A stretch of 64,000 nucleotides of DNA from Solanum dulcamara (GCF_947179165.1 NC_077246.1:73660421-73724420); one strand, 5' to 3'. Shown: positions 37,791-51,109, numbered from the stretch's first letter. Program-made: numbers and translations. The notes: generated by a model not told the origin, from the sequence alone.

Positions 37791-39802
37791 GTGTGCATAA
37801 TTTTTCAAAGGGAGCCATTGACACCTAAACCAGAGTTAGGCAGTGATAAAGTACTTTTTACATACCCTTAAATATAGTGTCATCAGCCACTAAATTTAAA
37901 ATCCTTGTCATTTAATGGGCCAAAGGTTTTGGTCTAGTGGTGAGGATACATCATTAAATGTGATGTATTGATTAGACGTACGTCTCTTATTTGAAAAAAA
38001 AATCAAATAGAAAGGGTATTGAAGGGATCCCTTATTCACTGAATTTCAAATCATACGTCATTAATTATTGAATTCAGGAATTATCAGTATTGGTCAAATT
38101 TGTTCCTATCTAATGGAATTATCGAGGAGAATCGCTTTTGCTAAAACTCAAGTAGTCTATCGGAGGAAAATCAATGAAGACGATAATAAATACATAATTA
38201 GTTGACCTCAATAAGTTTAGGATCATTATAACATTAAATCGTCCAATTTAGAGCTGGTTTTCAGTGTTTGATTATTTATTTACAAAAAAGATTTCAGAGA
38301 TTTTCGTTTTCACGTCTCTCTAAAATTGCACGTAAATAACCTTAGTTATACTCAATGATCAGGGACTTTCGAGCACACTAGGGTTTTTTTTTTATTATTG
38401 ATCCTCAGAAATTTACAAATTGCTAGTGTTTCACATAGGTAACATTTTTCAGACACAAAGTTTATAGTGCTCATGAATTACATTAAGCTACAAGTATGAA
38501 TAAACAAGATCAATGCCCCTCCTACCCTAAAAAGAAAGAAAAAAAGAGAAAGGTTCCTTTTTGTGTAGGGTGTGGGGGTGGCTAGGAGGGAATATTATAC
38601 TATATAGTGGTTATCAATTATCATAGCCAACTAAGAGAATTTATTTTTTAAAAAAATATTTATGTTGCTAGACATTGTAATGCACCTTGTGATGTTGATC
38701 CTCTAATTGCTTGAGTGTAAGAAGACAAAAATGACAAAAAAAGATTATGTCCATCATAACAATCACATTAATCAATAACATATACAAATTATGTTACTTG
38801 ACTATAGTCTAATGATGTTGTAAAATACCTAAGCAACTAAGAGATTTTGTAATTATGAGCCTAGTTACATCATGTTACAAAACAAAAGAAGATTTATGAT
38901 GTACTAATGGCACATTATAATTTGATTTGGTTAATCCAACAATAGGGTTACTAAAACAAACTTTGAGTGAAAAAATAAACTCCTAAGTAATTTTAATAGT
39001 AATTTGTTGTAATTTGAAGAAACTTCTTTTTAACACATTTAAAGGACAGAATCTTGAAATAGTATGAGGTTATTATTATGTCTCTTGCTAGAAGGAAAGG
39101 ATCATTATTATGGTGTTGGGAAATATTATTTGCTTATTTTAAACCATAGAGAAAAGTCAATGAACCTTTTAGTTAAATCAAAGATCGTGGTGAGAAGAAT
39201 ATGATCGATTCCTCTATTTTTTTTCTTCAGAAATTTTGATTTTGAATGTTGAATATGAAAAAGAGATAATACATAAATATATGCTCAAATTTGAATTTAG
39301 CTGACAAATAATTAAGTACTCAAAGATCTCGTTGATACATTATACCTATGAAAAAAAGTCCTAATAGCAAGAATTCGTCCTCTAATGAGCCTTTCATACG
39401 AATATCAAATCCCAACGAAAATCAAAAAACATATTATGAGCATTGTCATGTTGTCACAATGAGTCAGAAAGCAAAAACATTTCATATGTGACAACCAAAA
39501 AGGATCTGCAAAAGCTAAAAGACTGGTCAAGAATAATAGATATTGTCTATGAAGTCCTAGATCCCAGCATGATTCTCACTGCAAATGATTTTGTTATGTG
39601 GATTATTTAAGTCATTTGCAGCCTTTTCCTCTTATAAAACAAATCACAATTTTTCCCTTCAAAGAACTTTTCGTGTGCATTAACTATTGGTAGATGAGAA
39701 AAAGGTTCAATATTTTTTTACTTATCTACCATTCAAATTACCTTGCCATGTATATATACACATCGTATTGTTAGTAAATTGCCAAGTATATATACCTTCA
39801 GT
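37791..39802. other. Gene-free interval
   Basis: AT-rich DNA without exons. 'agataatacataaatatatgctcaaatttg' near 39265-39355 looks like a fragment of the GGTATAATACAT MITE family. Nothing else could be named. Confidence 0.35.
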
Positions 39803-39976
39803 AGTAGTGGAGTCGGGATTTTAAATAAAAAATTCAAAATCTGAATAAATAGACACATGAATTAGTCAAAGAGGGTTCAACATCTACTTTATATATATAA
39901 AAAGTTATTTTAATCATATATAAATGGTATAATTTTCTATCGAAAGAGGTTCGAATGAACTCCCTAGCCACAATAG
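39803..39976 (-). mobile_element. Dispersed repeat, reverse copy
   Basis: It reads 'gtggagtcgggattttaaat', 'cacatgaattagtcaaagagggttcaacat', 'tatcgaaagaggttcgaatgaac' and 'tccctagccacaat'. The reverse complement follows the order of the copy at 43250-43430 ('gtggctaggaggttcattcgaacctctttctc ... gttcgtgtgtctac'). Confidence 0.7.
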
Positions 39977-40507
39977 GTTAACAATATATATACAAATACT
40001 ACTACTAAATTTCATACGAGCCTAAAATCTAGCCTCAATTAGTAGCTATTACGTATATGAAACTTTTTCTTCTATTGTGCTTTTATCTTTAGCTAAGTCT
40101 GTATTGGTACTAAACAATTACAAGTCGGAATCACCCCTCAACTTTTAACTATGATTTAAGATTGCCCTCGAGTTGGAGTTTCGTTAGAGAATGGATTAGG
40201 CTGAAAGTGTAACGAAGAATAAAATTTCTCAATTTCAAACAAATACATAGGCAAATTTGACATTTTTAATAAATAGAGTTTGGAGTTTGGTCCGTATTTG
40301 GTAGAAATTGAACTAGTAATCCCTTTCACACACATTTTCAAATTAATTAGGTCAACTATTAAAGTTGCGTACACACTATTCTATCTAGATTTTATACTTG
40401 AAATTATATTGAATATGTTATTATTACTTGTATTCGATATCTCTGAAATTTACTATTTAGCTTAACAAACTCGAATATATGCATGCCAAATTGGGCCATA
40501 AAGGGTC

Positions 40508-40650
40508 ACACTACAACAAAAGAGATTAGGTGGTAATAAATATTTCTTTTATCATTTAACAACAATTGAGTTAATGTCATTGTATTCAAAGTCGCTAAAG
40601 CTTAACGACATTTATATAAATTGCAGATTATAAATATTCATATTTATTAT
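40508..40650 (+). mobile_element. Possible CACTA-type terminus
   Basis: CACTACAACAAAAGAGATTA at 40508 has the CACTACAA-A start of plant CACTA elements, followed by subterminal-looking 'gtcgctaaagcttaacgacattta'. The opposite terminus was not found. Confidence 0.4.
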
Positions 40651-41264
40651 TGCTGTTAAATATAACATAACAATAATTATATGAATATTGTTAGCAACTA
40701 GCTTAAGTTAAAATCATACTTGAAATAATTAAATATTATAGAAGATACTAATTTAGGCAATTTTTGTATTCTGTTAATAACCAAGTTATTCCATTCATAC
40801 TTTAATTGGAATAAAATATTTTCCTATAGACAACATCATTGCATCTTTTTTTAATCACCATTTGTTAATTAAGAACCCTACTTTATTTTTTTAATTTTTT
40901 TTTCCTTTTTAAGATATTCTTGTTTGATTTTGTCTAATATATACTTCTCAAATGAACCCCACATGCAAAATCTTGAGAAACATTCCAATTGAAACAAAAT
41001 CCTTAATTCATTATTTTAGTTGTTAATAAAATAGTATTAATTATGAAACACATAATAAATTATAACTTTTTTTAATCATGATTCCAACAGCTAGAAAGGT
41101 AAAAAAAAACCATTCTAATATTATTTTTATAATGAATAATGGAGAATTATATTATTGCATATGCTCATGAAAAGGAGACAACCAAGTTGAAAAAAAGACT
41201 AAGTTAGGCATGTAGTATAAAATTAATTATGTATAAAAGAAAAGGATATATATCTTTGTAACTT
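40651..41264. other. Gene-free AT-rich interval
   Basis: No coding, RNA or named repeat signal was recognised. Confidence 0.35.
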
Positions 41265-41870
41265 TTTGATTGGCTGTTGGGGGTGGAGAGACATCGAATA
41301 GGAAAGCGCCACATCATACGAATTAATTTTAATTTCATTTAGTAAAAAGAACTTATAGAATTATGTAACTTTTTTTTTATTGGCTCTTGGCGTTGGAGAG
41401 ACATTCAGTAGGAAAGTAACACATCATACGAGTTAATTTTAATTTTATGTAAAAAAAAAAACATATAGAATTATGTAACTTTTTTCTATTGAAGGGGATG
41501 GAGAGACATTGAATGGGGAAACGACACATCATATGAGTTATTTTTGTTACCCTTTTTTAGGAGCTTTCCTTTTCTTTTTTTTACTTTTTTGGTGATTCGA
41601 ATTCATAACTTTAGAGTTGAAAGTGATTGATGCATATACCATTCGAGCAACTCCTCTTGTCCACATCATATACGAGTTAATTTTAATTTCATGTAAAAAA
41701 AAAGTGGAATTATGCGCAATAGTAGCTTTTTTGATTGAGTGTTGAAGGTGAAGAGAAAACGATATTTTAATTTCATGTAAAAAAAAAGTAGAATAATGCA
41801 CAACAACCTTTTTGATTGGCTGTTGGGGTGGAGACATCAAATAGAGAATCAACACATCATAGGGGTTAAT
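41265..41870 (+). repeat. Tandem array of ~108 bp units
   Basis: 'TTGATTGGCTGTTGGGGGTGGAGAGACATCGAATAGGAAA' followed by 'CACATCATACGAGTTAATTTTAATTTCATGT' recurs at about 41268, 41378, 41485, 41731 and 41812. The third unit is split at about 41545-41660 by an unrelated stretch containing 'tggtgattcgaattcataac'. Units differ in A-run length, typical of slippage. Confidence 0.85.
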
Positions 41871-43249
41871 GGAAAAAATTACTTGATTGAGTTGATTGAG
41901 TGCTTTTTAAAAATTAATTACTGATTTTAGTGATATTTTTTATTTATTATCATTTATAGCAATACATAGCAATATTATGATAAATCTATACTTGTATTAA
42001 AAGTGAATTATGCATACAATATAAATGTATTATAAATATTTTAAAATATATATTATGTTTGTGTAGTAAGAAACTAACATAATGTATTATAAGTCTATTA
42101 AAATATGTGATAAATGTATTATCCATCTATAAAACTTGTATTGTATATGTTTTATAAATAGTTCTCTGCAATATGTATTAAAACTGTATTATAAATGTAT
42201 TATAAGTGTTCAATGAAATTATTTTTTTATTGTTATAGATGGTAAATATTTTTTTAATATTATATATTTATGTAAGTTTCCCATTTTTATGTCATACTCT
42301 TTTTATTTCACTCAATATAATAGCGTTTTGATCAAATATATTACACAAAATTTAAGAGAAATAATTTTAGCGTCGCCTATAATAAGTGCATTTTTAGAAT
42401 ATACGTGCAATCTTAAATACGTTATGATATTTCTTTCACTACAAACACATTTCACTACTAAAATAAAAAAAAATAAAGAGTTTTCGTATATAAAATAATG
42501 TTATTTTTTTAATAAATTAAAAGAAATAAGTATCACATAATGAAAATTACAACAATCTTTGTCAGTTTATTTTTTATATGCGAAAATGATTCCTAAGGAC
42601 ACTAATTAAGTGTGATACTGTGTCTTGTCTCCAGGAGAGTAGTCATATTGTACTTGTCAATTTCAGTCTTTCAAATAATAGAAAGTTATAAAGTAAAAAA
42701 TATAACAAGATTCTTTTGAGGTAAAAAAAAAAAATCAATGAAAAGATAGGGGTCAAAAAAAGTTTCATATAACCCTAGCTAAAAGATTATATAGGAAAAA
42801 TCCTGTTTTATCCTTATCTTGTTCCCCATCTTATTTACATTCTGTTCTAGTCTTGTCTATTTGTCCCTTTTCCCTATACTTTATTTATTTACTTAATTTA
42901 ATTTCTAAAGGTGACCTAGATCTCTCTATTCAAATGTTGATGGTGTCAACATTTTGTGCTTCAATTTTTATTTTTATCTTTTTCCTTATTGTTCTTCTTT
43001 TTCTTTATAAAGCAATATTATGATTCAATTTTGGTATTGTTGTAGTGAACTAACTTCAAATAAAATTCATTGAAAGTTTGTATTTCAGACTGCAACTCAT
43101 CTGCATGAAGCCTGAATAATTAGTAATCGATTTGTGCTCAAGATTTTCTATCCTAAATTAAGAAATTCGACGACTTGTGCTCAGAAATGAATTCAAACCA
43201 CTGCTTCTCCTTGTTATAGATGATCCATTATCCCTAGAGACGGGGTGGT
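41871..43249. other. Gene-free interval with TATTATAA-rich section
   Basis: At 41990-42210 the words 'gtattataa' and 'aatgtattataagt' recur irregularly and form a degenerate AT-rich low-complexity patch. No exon is seen in the remainder. Confidence 0.4.
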
Positions 43250-43430
43250 GCCATATTGTGGCTAGGAGGTTCATTCGAACCTCTTTCTCAACGAAAAATT
43301 ATATTATTTATATATGATTAAAGTAAATTTTTATATATAAATAGTGGATGTCGAACCCCCTTCGATTAGTTCGTGTGTCTACTTCTTTAAATTTTGAACT
43401 CCCTTATTAAACGCCACTGCCTAAAGATAC
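43250..43430 (+). mobile_element. Dispersed repeat, forward copy
   Basis: 'gccatattgtggctaggaggttcattcgaacctctttctcaacg ... gtggatgtcgaacccccttcgattagttcgtgtgtctac' and 'ttttgaactcccttattaaacgccactgcc' match a common Solanaceae repeat also present, reversed, at 39803-39976 and in weaker form near 46470-46830. Confidence 0.7.
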
Positions 43431-44018
43431 TTGATGTTTGACTTAATTAATAAAATAAATATATTTAGTCATTATTTGCCTTATATCTTAATATGTTGAT
43501 AATTTTTAGGGTGCGTATTTCAGTTAAAATACCTGAAAGTAACAAAATCAATATATACCTGAATCTTGCCATTGCACATATATATGCTAGACATGAATGA
43601 ATTACTCTTATTAAAAAGGTGCAATCAAAATATTATTGACTTTTATGCAACACTATAATTTATAAAAGAGATATTTTGGACTTTTCAAAATGTTACATAG
43701 TTTCATCATTAGTACCAATTATGTTTAAAATATTAGTTGCATTTTTGGACCAAAATCAAAGAATCTCACTTGTCTATTTAGGATTTTGCATTTGAATTAG
43801 GAGCACTTATTTTGGTCAATACTTACTTTGAGGTTCCTTTCATTATTTTTCAATTATTTCCATTTGAAATTTGTTAGCTCAATACATACAATAATGCATT
43901 TAATTAATTGATTGTGGAATAATTGTTGAGATGACATAAAATTGCATGATCAATTGGTTTCAAGGGCATAATGAATTCAGAATTTTTGCTAAGAGCGTTT
44001 AAGAATGTACATGTAACA

Positions 44019-44052
<34 letters not shown>

Positions 44053-45109
44053 GACCACCATTCCGTTGCTTTAGGTGAAAGACAAGGCAGATCTAAGTTT
44101 AGGTAATTAAAGAGGTTTAGTTTTAAATTTCTTTTGCCATTTTTTTTGTTTTTTGATATTATAATCAGAATTTCCGACTTTGCGATTGCGATTAAAAATT
44201 GAATGAATTTGTGACTCAAAAAAACTAAAAGTAGTGTGTAATGTGATTATTATTATTGGATTTCGTCTAATATTAATGGAGGTCATAGTCATATTTTAGG
44301 TTCATGTAATCTGAAATACTTGGACAATATATACATCCTCCACCAAATTTTTAAAAAGTTTAAGGAATGAATAACCTCTTAAAGAATATGTGATAGAACT
44401 ATGTATAATAGACCTTTGATGTCTGATTTTTTTTTAAATCCCGCATATATCGAAAGTTTAATGTATCAGGCTACGCTTTAATTTTTAATCAAGAAAAAAG
44501 GTTTTGCCACAAACTATCGACAAACAACATTGTTTGATGTTATAATAATTAGCTTATTGTTAAATAATTTCCATTAAAAAATATGATGCTACAAAAGTCA
44601 GATGCACTAAATTTATTATATATAGGGTTTAGGAAAAAGTCAGATCATATTAAATTTATTATATGTAATTTTATTTTACATTTTTATGAAGAGACTTTTT
44701 TCGCGACTTGAACCCGTCCCACGCAACGTCAAACTTTTACCATTATATCAATGCTTCTATTCATATACCAAAAACCCAAGATAGATTAGAAGGCAGTCAC
44801 TATATGCGGGGTCAAAGAAGGGCCAGACTATATTAAGTGATTCATAGTCTTATCATATCTTTTTATAAGAGATTGTTTTATAGCTTAATCCCATGTTTTT
44901 CTAATCATACGATGAAAACTCTTACCATTATGCCAAGTAATGCTATCCTTAGGATAAAAAAAACCTAGCTTGGTAGGTTAACATGCAAATTAAAGGAGGA
45001 TAAGATATACTATATCTCTTGATTGGTATATGAAAATGACCATCAATTATTCATCACACACATTTTTCATGTGCTTCTAACTTGGAACCATCATTCAAAA
45101 CAAATTAAG
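43431..45109. other. Gene-free interval with (AT)n run
   Basis: An (AT)n microsatellite occupies about 44021-44049. 'cgcgacttgaacccgtccca' near 44700 has a box-B-like phrase but no full SINE could be traced. No exon. Confidence 0.4.
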
Positions 45110-45275
45110 CAAAACAAAACAAAGATAAAAAATTCTAATAAGTATTAGTTTATTTTTAACTAGAGTTCTCGAGGTTGAACCCTACTTATGAAATCGTCTT
45201 TGATCACTCGGAGACTTTCTAGCGTAAATATAAATTAATTGGACCCCAAAGCAAATATCAAACACCGAAAAAAAA
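45110..45275 (+). mobile_element. tRNA-related SINE, diverged
   Basis: 'actagagttctcgaggttgaaccctacttatgaaatcg' (box-B-like GGTTGAACCC), 'ctcggagactttctagcg' and 'ggaccccaaagcaaatatcaaacaccg' follow the order of a Solanaceae SINE whose better copy is at 49290-49440. Confidence 0.55.
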
Positions 45276-46084
45276 TCAAAAAAAGAAATATAGTACATTA
45301 TTTATTTTAGCAAATGTTAAGTTTTTTAAAAATTATATGGAGATAAATCTAGAAAAGAGAAAAGAAAGATATGTTTCAACTCAAAGATATGGAGAAAAGA
45401 AAGCGATCACTTCTTTTGGTTTATGAATGATAGACACTTTTTATCTTCACGTGGTAGCTATATTGTGTTCTTTTTTTGGGTAAATAAAATGATTTTAGGG
45501 AATGATTTTATTACCAAAGTTTAGCTTTTTACATATATATATATAATTCTGACAACGGATTTCCTAACAAGTCTTACGAGAAGCTTTAGGACCTCTGAAT
45601 AATTATTTAAACAACGAGTTATATTTACGTACCATTCAGCAAGAATACAACTAAGGTCAACTTACACACACAAAAAAATATAGTTTACTCAAACACTATC
45701 TTTCAATTTTTCATATGGAGAAGGAGCGTTGTTTGATTATTATTTTTTCGTTATATTAAAATGTGTAACAATTTTACCGGAAGATTTTAAATGACACATA
45801 TATATACGGATTGGTTAGGGAAATACAATTAAATGGGTAAAAAGTTGTCCTGGAAAAGTCAAAGCTAGCTTCAATATGAGCATTGTCTTCTTTTTTTTTT
45901 CCTTTTTCTTTTTAAGTTCTACCTTTAGCCTAATTTAGTTAAAAAGGTTTGTAGAAATAATAAGTAATAACAGTTCAATTAAAATGAAAATAAAATTAGT
46001 ATAAGATGTTTTAAATGACATCTAGATTATTCTTTTTTCTTTTTGTTATTTTATAAATCATGTTCAACATCGATATCGAATTGA

Positions 46085-46265
46085 AAATGAATCCTCAAAG
46101 ATCGTATTGAAGTGGTAAGTATTTTTTCATTTTTAATCAGAGGTCTCGAATTTGAACTATAGAAATTGAGTCGCCTTTGGTATGAAGTATTTTACCATAC
46201 CTCAAGACTTTTTAGCGAGAATTTAAATTAATCAAATCTTAAAATAAATATCAGATATCAAACAA
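46085..46265 (+). mobile_element. tRNA-related SINE, diverged
   Basis: 'taatcagaggtctcgaatttgaactat', 'gagtcgcctttggtatgaag' and 'aaataaatatcagatatcaaac' repeat the order seen at 45110-45275. Confidence 0.5.
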
Positions 46266-47399
46266 GAAATAAAAAATTAAGGAATTAAATAAACAAGTTA
46301 ATTTAATAACACATTTATAGTTTGAAAGCAACTCAAAGAAGTGGGGACAACAAAGCAAGTTTGAACTCCACAAAGTCCTAAGAAAATGGCTTTTTAAGGC
46401 CACGCTTGGGGAGAAATTTTGAGTTTTTTCTGATGACTTTTTGGGTCAATAGCCATCTCCACTATTATCCCGTTCAGAAGTGGATTCAAAATTTAAATTT
46501 GACGAGTTTGATCTTTAAGATTTCTAGTATTGAACTCACAAATAAATTTACAGATTTGAACATAATATCCATTGAAATTTTGGTGAGTTTCCTCATATAT
46601 ATACTTTTTGTTCTAAAAAATATTGGATTCAGATGAACATATTGTGTCGGAGACAAAACTAGAATTTTAAGTTTATGAATTCTAAATTTAAAATTATTGG
46701 ACTCTTTAAAAAATTATCTATACATATTAAATGATTTTTTCAAAATAAATTAGTTATATATATTAAATAGATTTTTTAACATACATATAAAGTTTACGTC
46801 AAAGCTATTGGGTTCTGTCGAACACGTAATTGCTACATCCCCACTAATCAGTCCCTATTCACCATTTACTATTTGTTTTCTTGAGGTAATTCACTACTTA
46901 AAAAATGTAAATTTTCGATAGAAATTTTTAATAAAATTCGTCGAAATTGGTTTGTCGGAAATATTTACGAAGTATGAGATTTCTGACTTCACATTATTTC
47001 AATAGTAATTATATCAATTATGATAAGATTCGCACTTCAATAGTAGGTTATTTATCTCGTAAGATCTGAACAAACATATTAAGATAGCACGTGAATCATG
47101 TCAGGTAGGATACATCTCTCCTTTTAGAAAAAACTTCACCAATTAGAATAGAATTTCTTTAGAGATTTTTTGTTAGATGATAAGTCACTTTCCAAAATTT
47201 CATTTATTCAAAATAGATAGCATGTGCCACCCATTTATTGTTTAATGGCTAAGATAGCCTAGATGAGAATATCTAATCACTTATAGGGGGAAAAAACTTT
47301 GAAAGTTACAGCTCATATATGTTTTTGCATACTTCTAATTCATGCTTCTAGTTCTTGAAAATAATGTTCACAAATTTTGGGCATTCTTCTATAATGAGT
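46266..47399. other. Gene-free interval with old repeat pieces
   Basis: Pieces at about 46470-46640 and 46655-46830 ('gattcaaaatttaaatttgacgag', 'gggttctgtcgaacac') look like degraded members of the 43250-43430 family. 'cactacttaaaaaatgtaaattttcgatag' at 46892 resembles a CACTA-like end, but no partner was found. No exon. Confidence 0.4.
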
Positions 47400-47900
47400 C
47401 ATACGAGGTGCGATAAATGTGATCCATTCATCTTCAATTATAGGTTACGAGTTTGATCTCTGCGAATGGAGAAACCCTTGACATGTAATGCTTCCTTTTT
47501 TAACTACGAGGCACGAGAAATGTGATCCATTCATCTTTAATTAAAGATTACGAGTTTAAACCCCACGTATGGAAATATCCTTGATAGGTAATGAATCCCC
47601 CTTTAACTAAGAAAGGTGATAGATGTGATTCGTTCATCCTTAACTAGAGGTCATGAGTTTGAACCCTACAAACAACAAAACCCTTGATAGGTATTGTTTG
47701 CCCTTTTAATGGACCCTATGCGGCGCAATAGATATGATGTCATGAGTTTGAAAATGAAGAACAAATTCATTATAGTGAATATTTCCTCCTTTAATAGGCC
47801 CTATGCAAAACAATTAATATGATTCTTTCATCTTTAACTAGATGTCACGAGTACGAGACTTATGAATGGAGAGACCCGTAGTAAGGAGCTTTTCCACCTT
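47400..47900 (+). repeat. Tandem array of ~104 bp SINE-derived units
   Basis: 'ATGTGATCCATTCATCTTTAACTAGAGGTCACGAGTTTGAACCCT...GGAGAAACCCTTGATAGGTAAT' recurs at about 47418, 47522, 47626, 47728 (truncated) and 47818. Each has a box-B-like GAGTTTGAACCC. The units resemble the 3' half of the tRNA-derived SINE at 49290-49440, multiplied head to tail. Confidence 0.75.
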
Positions 47901-48016
47901 ATGATGTCTACACGGTGTGAATCCTAATAAGAGAATTTCATAATTTAAATTTCGTGGGTTTAACATGATCCTCGACTCCTAGTATGAAAAATACCAAATT
48001 CAGATAAACTCTCTAA

Positions 48017-48399
48017 GAGCCCGTTTGGATTGGCTTTAAGTTGGTCAAAACCAACTTAAAACCCCTTTTTAGCTTTTAGACGTGTTTGCCTAATGCTGAC
48101 TTTAAGCCATAAAGTTCTTAAAGTCAGTCAAAAATGAAAAGTTAGAATTCCTAACTTTTTTTTTCCAAAGTGCTTAAAGTCATTTTCTTTTACCATGGAA
48201 ATTACTTTTATATCTTTTGTATTTTAACTAAATTCCCAAACTACCTTTTTTTTATTCTTTTAACCCTAAAATTCACATCATAAGCACTTTTATCCAAACA
48301 CTCAACTGCTTATTTATAAAAATAACTTTCAGCACTTCAAAGTTCTAAAAGCACTTTATACATAAAAGTTACTTTTTTTAAGCCAATCCAAACGGGCTC
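48017..48399. mobile_element. Tourist-like MITE with TAA target duplication
   Basis: The ends GAGCCCGTTTGGATTGGCTT and AAGCCAATCCAAACGGGCTC are perfect inverted repeats. The 3-bp TAA flanks both sides (48014-48016 and 48400-48402), as expected for PIF/Harbinger-derived MITEs. 383 bp, no coding capacity. Related to the element at 55591-55964. Confidence 0.92.
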
Positions 48400-48708
48400 T
48401 AAATGTTAAGCATCTAATCCTTACATTGTACTTGGCTTCTTGGGCCAAGAAAATGAAAATTTTAATAAAATTCCTAAATTTTTTTAACTAGCTTTTCAAA
48501 AAAGAAGAAAATAAACCTTCATGAGGCAAGTTGTACACTTTTTTTTTGTTGCTTATTTTGTAAATACAGCAAGTGTTTCTGAATTGGACCCAAATTGACT
48601 TATGATCCATAAATAGAACAATTATTTGGCTAAAACGTAACCACTCTTCTTCTCCTCCTCCTTTTAGTGAATTCATAAGAATATTAGTATTTGTGCATAA
48701 AAAGTACG

Positions 48709-48772
48709 CCAAGAGTCTATCGGAAATAATTTTTCTACCTCATGTAAGGTGGGGGTAAAGTCTGCGTGAAAA
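48709..48772 (+). mobile_element. SINE/RTE 3' tail fragment
   Basis: 'agagtctatcggaaataatttttctacctcatgtaaggtgggggtaaagtctgcgtg' is the middle part of the repeat consensus at 18370-18607, ending abruptly in an A-run. Confidence 0.65.
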
Positions 48773-49289
48773 AAAATGATTTTTTTAAAAACTGAAAAAT
48801 TTCCAAGAAATGATGAGGCACGATTAGAAACTCAGTGCATAATAGGCTTGCCCCCTTCTTTTCTTCTCCACTTAATCCTTTTGTGCGCCCTAACCACACA
48901 TCATACCATTAGTCGTGACATGAGCCTAAATCACATATCATGCATAAGCGCGCTCTTACCATTGACCCAAAGTCTTGAGACAAATCAAATTCAGTGATTT
49001 AATGCCACAAATGTTGGAATATTCTATTCCAGGAATATCCAATGGCAAAGTAGCATGAAATTTGTGACTGACATAAGTAAAGAAACAGTGGAAAAAAGAA
49101 TGGAAATGACACAAAAGCAATTAGCAACCAATGGGAAAATGAAGTCACTAAGTGGAGACCATGACAAGACTCCCCTAAAAGTGCAACACAGTTACACAGG
49201 CATCTCCAAAATACTTTTCAAAGAACAAGATTCTAATTGCAACTCAAAATCCACCATCCAAATTCCAAACACACCATCACGGTGTTATG
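48773..49289. other. Gene-free interval
   Basis: Open frames at 48776-48997 and 49055-49318 translate into hydrophilic sequence with no recognisable domain, no splice context and no family match that I know. I do not call them genes. Confidence 0.4.
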
Positions 49290-49440
49290 ATTGGTCAGTA
49301 AGATTCCTCAATTCTTAATCACAGATCTCGGGTCGAGCCTTAGATATGAAAAAAACTTCTAATAGGGAGAGCTTACCCCTTTAATGAGCCTTAAACGGCA
49401 CAAATCCGAATCAGTCGAGACTCCAATGCAGGCACCGGAC
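49290..49440 (+). mobile_element. tRNA-derived SINE
   Basis: 'attcttaatcacagatctcgggtcgagccttagatatg', 'taatagggagagcttacccctttaatgagcc' and 'cggcacaaatccgaatcagtcgagactccaatgcaggcaccggac' match a well-known Solanaceae SINE 3' half in order. The box B analogue is GGGTCGAGCC. Confidence 0.7.
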
Positions 49441-50654
49441 AACAACTGTAACCAAAGAAAAGAAAAACACAACTATAAAAGAAGAAAGATTTTAGACAAA
49501 GAGGAATGGGACATTTTAAAAGTTGAGGAAAATAGTTGGTTGGAGTTAGTTAGTGCTCTCCGTAGGCCAAGCAATTGAGTTAGTTAAAGACTAATTCTGA
49601 ATGGACAGGTGTCTCAATACTAAGTTACCTATTTCTTGGATTTACATAAAGCTTAACATGCTGCCACGTGGATGTAACTGCACCTTGATGGAGTTTGACA
49701 ATAATCCCATCCTAATAAAAAGGAGCCCACAGCTTTGGTCTAGTAGTAAAAAGCATAATGTGTGATGTGTAAGTTAGACGCATGTTACTTATGTTGTTAT
49801 CGATAGGTGCATGTCACACTATTTAAAGTAGTGCATTTTCTAAGGATCCTTCGCCCCCCCCCCCCCCCCTCACCCCCCCCCCAAAAAAAAAAAAAATCAA
49901 ACTCAAAATCAGTAGTGGATCAAAAATAATAGTAAGAAGGCAGTTACAACAGTAACAAGTGGAGAAGATGGGGTTGCTCAAAGTGGAGAAGATGGGGTTG
50001 CTCAAATGTAAAACACCCTTCACTTCCAATCCTAAGGTTGAAGGTTCGAGTCACCAAGGGAGCAAAAAGGTGGGAGCTCCTAGAGAAGGATAAAATAAAA
50101 AGTAACATGTGGCAGTAGGCAAGACTTGAAAAACTGGAAGACATAAGAAAAAGGTTATGGTAAAAGATCAAGATAGTTGTGTAAGGTTCTCCTTGGTGGT
50201 ATAGCACTTGCATATGGCTCTAAGAAAGGGCAGTTAGGTGTAAGCCGCATCCCGAGAGGGTGTAATGTAGGCAGGTAACACAAGCATCGGTTACTTGCAT
50301 ATGGCTCTCTTTCTCTTTAATGGAAAAATGAGGGAGGGGATTATAAGGTGGGAAATCGAATTTCTCACCAATAAGGTGAAAGTTCAAGCAACCAACCAAC
50401 TGAGCTACTAAAATTCCCCGTATGGCTCTCTTTCCCATTAATGAAATACACTTAATAAAGGTCTAAGCATGTGTAAGTATCTTGTTTCGCAAAGAAAGAA
50501 AGCTTCAAGGTTGTGTGACAATGCAGAAGAATGAATACCATCATCAATTAACAGACAATTGGATAGTGCAACAGCTATTGCATTTGTCCAAATAGATCCT
50601 TCTATACATATTTGCATCACAAATTTCAATCATCATATTTTCTTTATGATGGTG
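49441..50654. other. Gene-free interval with poly-C/poly-A tract and tRNA-like pieces
   Basis: Long C runs followed by an A run occupy about 49853-49895. 'aggttgaaggttcgagtcaccaaggg' (50034-50060) and 'cccgagagggtgtaatgtaggcaggtaacacaagcatcggttacttgcatatggctc' (50250-50307, reverse) look like box-B and body pieces of SINEs. A 26-bp phrase 'gtggagaagatggggttgctcaaa' is duplicated in tandem near 49959-50008. No exon. Confidence 0.45.
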
Positions 50655-50830
50655 GCATCTGAGTCAACTTGTGCGTACCTCGGCTGTTCTACCGGATACC
50701 TTCTACCTCCCATCAGCATAGGTGCTAGGTAATTGCGTCTGCCAAAGTTTAGGCAGATGGAAGGAAATAAATCACCTGATTTTTCGCCTACCACCTCATT
50801 GACCATTAGGGCACACCCTTATTTTAACCA
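50655..50830 (-). mobile_element. SINE-like repeat, reverse copy
   Basis: 'gagtcaacttgtgcgtacctcggctgttctaccggataccttctacctcccatcagcataggtgc', 'agtttaggcagatggaaggaaataaatcacctg' is the reverse complement order of the repeat at 31497-31640. Confidence 0.6.
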
Positions 50831-51109
50831 TTATTTCATCTAATGAAAGCATTAGTTTGATAGGCAACAACATGTCTATAAATAATCAAAAAACTAAATC
50901 AGTAAATCAAATTAACAGAGATGGGGAAAACTAAGTAAAGGCTCCAACTTGGTAAGCAGAGATTTAATTTCCTCTCCCTTTGTCAATTATCAGCATGGTC
51001 AGATGTAGTTGAGGGATACTTATAGTTCAATGTCTTTCCTCAATTGCATCAGGACAATGATAAAAACAAGTTGAGCACAAAAAGCTTCAAATATCACTCT
51101 CGGGAATAG

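Noticed and set aside
49055..49578. Hydrophilic plus-strand frames that look protein-like
   Set aside because: No family match, no splicing logic, and the second overlaps the end of a SINE.
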